From Cytophagaceae bacterium (GTDB lineage Bacteria; Bacteroidota; Bacteroidia; Flavobacteriales; Flavobacteriaceae), in the NCBI GenBank assembly GCA_002710685.1, contig PALD01000069.1:62001-126000 (forward strand): 64,000 nucleotides of DNA, written 5' to 3'. The notes beneath the pieces were generated by a model that worked only from the letters and a program-made list of their open reading frames with translations, ran no database searches and was not told the DNA's origin. The position numbers were made by a program, and so were the translations under genes. This document shows positions 61,085-64,000 of the stretch, piece after piece (the first letter of the stretch is position 1; each line of letters opens with the position of its first letter).

Positions 61085-61723
61085 ATGACTTTAGTAGGAA
61101 AAAAATTCCCAAACCTAGATGTTGACGCAATGAACGAAATGGGCGATACATTTAAGCTCAACGTTCTTGAAGAAGCTAAAAATAACGGAAAAAAAGTACT
61201 GCTTTTTTGGTACCCAAAGGACTTCACCTTTGTTTGCCCTACAGAGCTTCACGCTTTTCAGGCTGCCCTGGCCGAATTTGAGAAAAGAAACACGCTTGTG
61301 ATAGGCGCATCTTGCGACACTCCAGAGGTACACTTTGCCTGGTTGAACACTGCAAAGGACAATGGTGGTATAGAAGGCGTGACCTACCCCATACTTGCAG
61401 ATACTAACCGCAACCTGGCAAACCGCCTGGGAATCCTGGATATCACAAATGAGCGTTTTGATGAAGAAACCGGTGTGTATACCGTTGATGGTGACAACGT
61501 GACCTATCGTGCCACCTACCTTATCGATGAAGAAGGTACCGTGTTTCATGAAGGTGTGAACCACATGCCCGTAGGCCGTAACGTAAATGAATTTTTACGC
61601 CTTATCGACGCCTATGCACACGTACAGAAAAACGGTGAGGTATGCCCAGCAAACTGGGAAGAAGGTAAAGAAGCAATGAATGCAAACCGTGACGGTGTGG
61701 CATCTTACCTAGCTACAAACTAA
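61085..61723 (+). CDS. ahpC: 2-Cys peroxiredoxin (AhpC/Prx1 type)
   Basis: Thiol peroxidase that removes hydrogen peroxide and alkyl hydroperoxides. Peroxidatic C51 in FTFVCPTELHAFQ, resolving C187 in GEVCPANW. 212 residues. AhpF is not adjacent; instead a thioredoxin-like protein follows and may reduce it. First gene of a likely three-gene unit (a terminator-like hairpin lies after it, so readthrough is partial). Confidence 0.95.
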   Translation: MTLVGKKFPNLDVDAMNEMGDTFKLNVLEEAKNNGKKVLLFWYPKDFTFVCPTELHAFQAALAEFEKRNTLVIGASCDTPEVHFAWLNTAKDNGGIEGVTYPILADTNRNLANRLGILDITNERFDEETGVYTVDGDNVTYRATYLIDEEGTVFHEGVNHMPVGRNVNEFLRLIDAYAHVQKNGEVCPANWEEGKEAMNANRDGVASYLATN

Positions 61724-61740
61724 GAGATTGTAATTTTTGA

Positions 61741-61776
61741 AAAGGCCTGGGCCTTCCATGCTCCAGGCCCTTTTAT
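61741..61776 (+). terminator. Terminator-like hairpin after ahpC
   Basis: GGCCTGG (61744-61750) pairs with CCAGGCC (61763-61769), followed by CTTTT. It may partly separate ahpC from the thioredoxin gene. Confidence 0.6.
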
Positions 61777-61821
61777 AAAACTGTTTTTTGCCTTTCGGCG
61801 AAAGCTATAAAAACCCAATAC

Positions 61822-62136
61822 ATGCTACAAGAACTAGATCAAGATAACCTTGCCGAGGTAGTAAGCAGCAATGACACTGTTGTTGTGCAATACATGGCAG
61901 GATGGTGCGGTAACTGCCGCCTGATGAAGCCCAAATTCAAGAAGCTTTCCTCAGAAAATGAAAACACCGCATTTATACTTGTGGATGCAGAGAAATATCC
62001 TGAGTCACGCAAACTGGCCAAGGTTGATAACCTGCCCACCTTTGCGACCTTCAAGGCAGGAAACTTTGTAAACCAAGTGCAGACAAATAAATTTGAAAAC
62101 CTTAAAGAACTCGTGGATGAAGTTACCGGTAATTAG
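61822..62136 (+). CDS. Thioredoxin-family protein
   Basis: A 104-residue cytoplasmic thioredoxin-fold protein with the WCGNC active site (C29, C32) in AGWCGNCRLMKP and the cis-proline in DNLPTFATF. The CGNC dipeptide differs from CGPC, so redox potential may differ. It lies between ahpC and a DUF6952 gene and is the plausible reductant of AhpC. A short CTTTC-GGC-GAAAG palindrome is 17 nt before the start. Confidence 0.9.
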   Translation: MLQELDQDNLAEVVSSNDTVVVQYMAGWCGNCRLMKPKFKKLSSENENTAFILVDAEKYPESRKLAKVDNLPTFATFKAGNFVNQVQTNKFENLKELVDEVTGN

Positions 62137-62365
62137 ACATCTGCAACAAAACAATGATAAGGAAAGCATCGAGAAGACCATTGAGGTTCTCGAGTCTTTT
62201 ACAGAACATAGAAGCGTTACAGATATTGATATGGACGTGATAGGGGAGCTGCTCACTAACCTATGCGGCGCGGTAGAAGTACACGACATGGTGGCCAGCG
62301 GGATGAACGACCGCGACGCGGCAAACGCCTTTGCGCAAAAAGTGCTGGGCTCCATAGATAGATAA
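62117..62365 (+). CDS. DUF6952 family protein
   Basis: A 82-residue acidic cytoplasmic protein with a helical pattern (IEKTIEVLESFTEHRSVTDIDMDVIGELLTNLCGAVEVH). I recognise it as the DUF6952 type found behind ahpC-thioredoxin pairs in Flavobacteriia. Function unknown. It starts at ATG 62117 within the thioredoxin gene (20-nt overlap), so the three are a translational unit. One cysteine (C56) is present. Confidence 0.8.
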   Translation: MKLPVIRHLQQNNDKESIEKTIEVLESFTEHRSVTDIDMDVIGELLTNLCGAVEVHDMVASGMNDRDAANAFAQKVLGSIDR

Positions 62366-62401
62366 CATTCATAATTGAATTTTAATGTTGTTTAGGTTAA
62401 G

Positions 62402-62434
62402 ATCCCCTTGGCAAAAGCCTTGGGGATTTTTTTA
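62402..62434 (+). terminator. Terminator of the peroxiredoxin operon
   Basis: ATCCCC pairs with GGGGAT around an inner GGC-AAAA-GCC hairpin, followed by T7. The inner part looks like a dispersed hairpin used as a terminator core. Confidence 0.85.
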
Positions 62435-62455
62435 TTTCGCTATAGCAAAAAAAAT

Positions 62456-62508
62456 GTCAGTTCGAGTTTCTGCCGTAGCCGGAAGGTATCGAGAGCCAGA
62501 TACTAAAT
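62456..62508. repeat. Intergenic imperfect inverted repeat (GTTCGAG...TATCGAGA)
   Basis: Imperfect hairpin with outer TTCGAG/ATCGAGA and inner CCG/CGG. I remember this shape as a dispersed intergenic repeat in many Flavobacteriia; only one copy is here. Confidence 0.5.
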
Positions 62509-62511
62509 ATT

Positions 62512-62925
62512 TTAATGCGGAAGTTTATCCTTGAGCAACCCATATACAAAAGTTCCCAGTAAAGCCCCGGCAATCACCACGAGGATGGCATAATATCCCG
62601 CACCTGCGAGAACGTACATGGGACCGGGACAAGCCCCGGAAAGTGCCCAGCCCAGCCCAAAGATGGTTCCGCCCAGAAAATAGCGGGCAAACCCTTTTTC
62701 CTTTGGCGCAAGCCGCATGGCATCGCCGGTAATGGGCTTAAGGTTGAACCGCTTGATGACCTGAATGCCGACCACGCCCAGTACAAGCGCAGACCCTATG
62801 ATACCATACATGTGAAAGCTCCCAAACCTGAACATCTCATAGATCCTGAACCACGATGCGGCTTCAGATTTAAACATCACGATGCCAAAAAAGATACCGA
62901 TGGCCAAGTATGTTATGTACCTCAT
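62512..62925 (-). CDS. YeeE/YedE-family membrane protein, half transporter 2
   Basis: A 137-residue inner-membrane protein with four predicted helices and the family motif SGACPGPM in ALSGACPGPMYVLAG. The YeeE fold takes up thiosulfate or sulfur-containing ions; here it is split into two adjacent genes. It lies 9 nt from the partner. The motif cysteine is present. Substrate is inference. Confidence 0.88.
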   Translation of the reverse strand: MRYITYLAIGIFFGIVMFKSEAASWFRIYEMFRFGSFHMYGIIGSALVLGVVGIQVIKRFNLKPITGDAMRLAPKEKGFARYFLGGTIFGLGWALSGACPGPMYVLAGAGYYAILVVIAGALLGTFVYGLLKDKLPH

Positions 62926-62934
62926 GTTGTTTTT

Positions 62935-63492
62935 TTAAAAAATTAGGGGATAGAGAAAATAAATCATGACCATGCCGCCCACAAAAAATCCAATCACAGC
63001 TATAAGTGACGGCAGTTGCAGGTTGCTCAATCCAGAAATTGCGTGACCAGATGTACACCCGCCAGCATAGCGCGCGCCAAAACCCACAAGAAACCCACCT
63101 ATCAATAAAAGGAAGAAATTAAACGGTGTGAAAATGGTGTCGTTTGCAAAGATTTCGGGTGGTAAATAAGCTTTGTTAGCACTGGTAATACCATAGTCTG
63201 TGGCGAGTTGTCGTGCCACCTGGGCATTGATTTCAACAACATTAGCTGACATATAATTTGATGCAATAAACCCACCGATGACAGCCCCCAGGACCACCAT
63301 GAGGTTCCAGCGTTCTGCCTTCCAGTCAAATTTGAAAAAGCTTGCTGCTCTTCCTGCACCCATCGCGGCACAGGCCGTACGCAGGTTAGAAGACATGCCA
63401 AATTGCTTGCCCGCAAAGAGCAGGATAAACATCGTAAGGGCAATAAGGGGGCCTGCAACATACCAGGGCCAGGGCTCATAAATCCAATCCAT
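62935..63492 (-). CDS. YeeE/YedE-family membrane protein, half transporter 1
   Basis: A 185-residue inner-membrane protein with four or five helices and the family motif GGCTSGHAISG in ARYAGGCTSGHAISGLSN. It precedes the second half by 9 nt and the two together make the fold of full-length YeeE (which has both motifs in one chain). Homologous pairs often sit near sulfur oxidation or rhodanese genes; none is nearby here. Confidence 0.88.
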   Translation of the reverse strand: MDWIYEPWPWYVAGPLIALTMFILLFAGKQFGMSSNLRTACAAMGAGRAASFFKFDWKAERWNLMVVLGAVIGGFIASNYMSANVVEINAQVARQLATDYGITSANKAYLPPEIFANDTIFTPFNFFLLLIGGFLVGFGARYAGGCTSGHAISGLSNLQLPSLIAVIGFFVGGMVMIYFLYPLIF

Positions 63493-63573
63493 AGATACTA
63501 TTTTTTTGCAAAGATGTCACTTTTGTTCAAGCGAGACGGTAACAAGGGTTACAGTGCCGGTTATTGGTCCATT

Positions 63574-63590
63574 TTTGGCTTAAAGCCAAA
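63574..63590. repeat. Dispersed hairpin TTTGGC-TTAAA-GCCAAA behind the desaturase-like gene
   Basis: Ends 10 nt from the stop codon (minus strand), between this gene and the YeeE pair. Confidence 0.8.
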
Positions 63591-63600
63591 GAAAAACCCG

Positions 63601-64000
63601 CTAGGCCTTTTTTTTGAAAGGGTATAACAGTTGCCCCCAGAAGCTTCTGGGCACTTCCTCGTCGTGGTCAAATCCCAGGGAGATGTCGCGGCCGCTTTTT
63701 GGGATGTATGCTGTTTTAAAAATATAATCCCAGACGCTCAGGCTGAGGCCAAAGTTCATTCCGTAGGGGTGTTGTTCTGGTAGTTCTTTTGAGTGGTGCC
63801 AGATGTGCATGCGCGGATTGTTGAGGATGTATCCTGCCCAGCCATAGTTCCAGTTGAGGTTTGCGTGGTTTAAATGGCCTATGGCCACGGAGAACATGTG
63901 CACGATAAAAAATTCCTGAATGCCAAAGCCTATCATCGCCAGCGGGATATACTGCGCGCTTTTGTAGATTATCGTTTCCATGAAATGAAACCTGAACTGA
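63601..64000 (-). CDS. Sterol desaturase/fatty acid hydroxylase family protein, 5' end outside the window
   Basis: The 3' part of a membrane di-iron hydroxylase. The HIWHHSKELPEQHPYGMNFG segment holds the third histidine box (HxxHH) and IGHLNHAN an earlier one. The reading frame stays open to the window edge (residues QFRFHF before METIIYKS), so the true start lies beyond position 64000. Substrate unknown. Confidence 0.85.
   Translation of the reverse strand, partial: QFRFHFMETIIYKSAQYIPLAMIGFGIQEFFIVHMFSVAIGHLNHANLNWNYGWAGYILNNPRMHIWHHSKELPEQHPYGMNFGLSLSVWDYIFKTAYIPKSGRDISLGFDHDEEVPRSFWGQLLYPFKKKA

Noticed and set aside
5244..63590. The TTTGGC hairpins as a CRISPR array or as MITEs
   Set aside because: They are not regularly spaced, have no spacers or cas genes, and are too short and without target-site duplications or terminal repeats for a MITE.

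Overview
The window comes from a member of the Bacteroidota, almost certainly a marine-type Flavobacteriaceae. Four things point there: promoters of the TTG-N17-22-TAnnTTTG type, absence of Shine-Dalgarno sequences, a T9SS C-terminal sorting domain on a secreted protease, and lineage-typical genes (DUF4295 in the L28-L33 operon, HYC_CC_PP protein, bacillithiol genes, TonB receptors with a carboxypeptidase-like plug extension). The genus cannot be fixed from sequence alone. Coding density is high, no rRNA, tRNA, CRISPR array, IS element or prophage was seen, and most of the window is chromosomal core.

Layout. 0-8.1 kb: recR, a glycosyltransferase, a 2-oxoacid dehydrogenase E2, a DnaQ-like exonuclease, an FAH-family enzyme, an Hpt protein, cinA, the rpmB-rpmG-DUF4295 operon and ftsY. 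8.2-19.1 kb: secreted and envelope proteins (amidase lipoprotein, two-domain NTF2-like protein, a sialidase-like lipoprotein with a broken signal peptide, MscS, M14 peptidase) around rimO. 19.2-24.6 kb: bshC and a carotenoid cluster (crtZ, crtB, crtI) under a MerR regulator with a B12 domain that carries the CarH light-sensing residues. 24.7-32.5 kb: an eight-gene co-directional metal island, most likely copper: HYC_CC_PP protein, outer-membrane protein, double-HMA periplasmic protein, NHL lipoprotein, multicopper oxidase fused to a CopB-like barrel, permease, four-helix copper storage protein, HMA-MauE membrane protein. 32.5-43.2 kb: dgkA, tpx, ohr, meaB, a sugar-nucleotide epimerase, GNAT, PAP2 phosphatase, sodium symporter, M4 protease, CoA-binding protein. 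43.2-55.5 kb: TonB-type receptor, ytxJ, clpB, an inserted secreted protein, a candidate small RNA, a double ABC ATPase, a serine hydrolase with an ExbB-like protein, and a LytS/LytTR two-component system. 55.6-64 kb: lpdA, a large VGIGTTNP-type surface protein, nhaC, an ahpC-thioredoxin-DUF6952 operon, a split YeeE/YedE sulfur transporter, and a truncated sterol-desaturase-like gene at the edge.

How the genes work together. Thiol and peroxide defence recurs (BshC and YtxJ for bacillithiol; Tpx, Ohr, AhpC and thioredoxin for peroxides). The copper island combines outer-membrane, periplasmic, inner-membrane and storage components but has no visible regulator or P-type ATPase in the window.

The most unusual signal is not a gene. 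About 25 perfect copies of short hairpins, TTTGGC-(4 or 5 nt)-GCCAAA, its G/C-swapped form TTTCGC-N-GCGAAA and the merged palindrome TTTCGCGAAA, are scattered over the window. Many sit directly behind stop codons and ahead of true terminators, others in signal-peptide codons or just upstream of genes, and inside genes they occur in all three reading frames, so the constraint is on DNA or RNA. A second notable signal is a candidate small RNA near 50.3 kb beside a duplicated clpB terminator.
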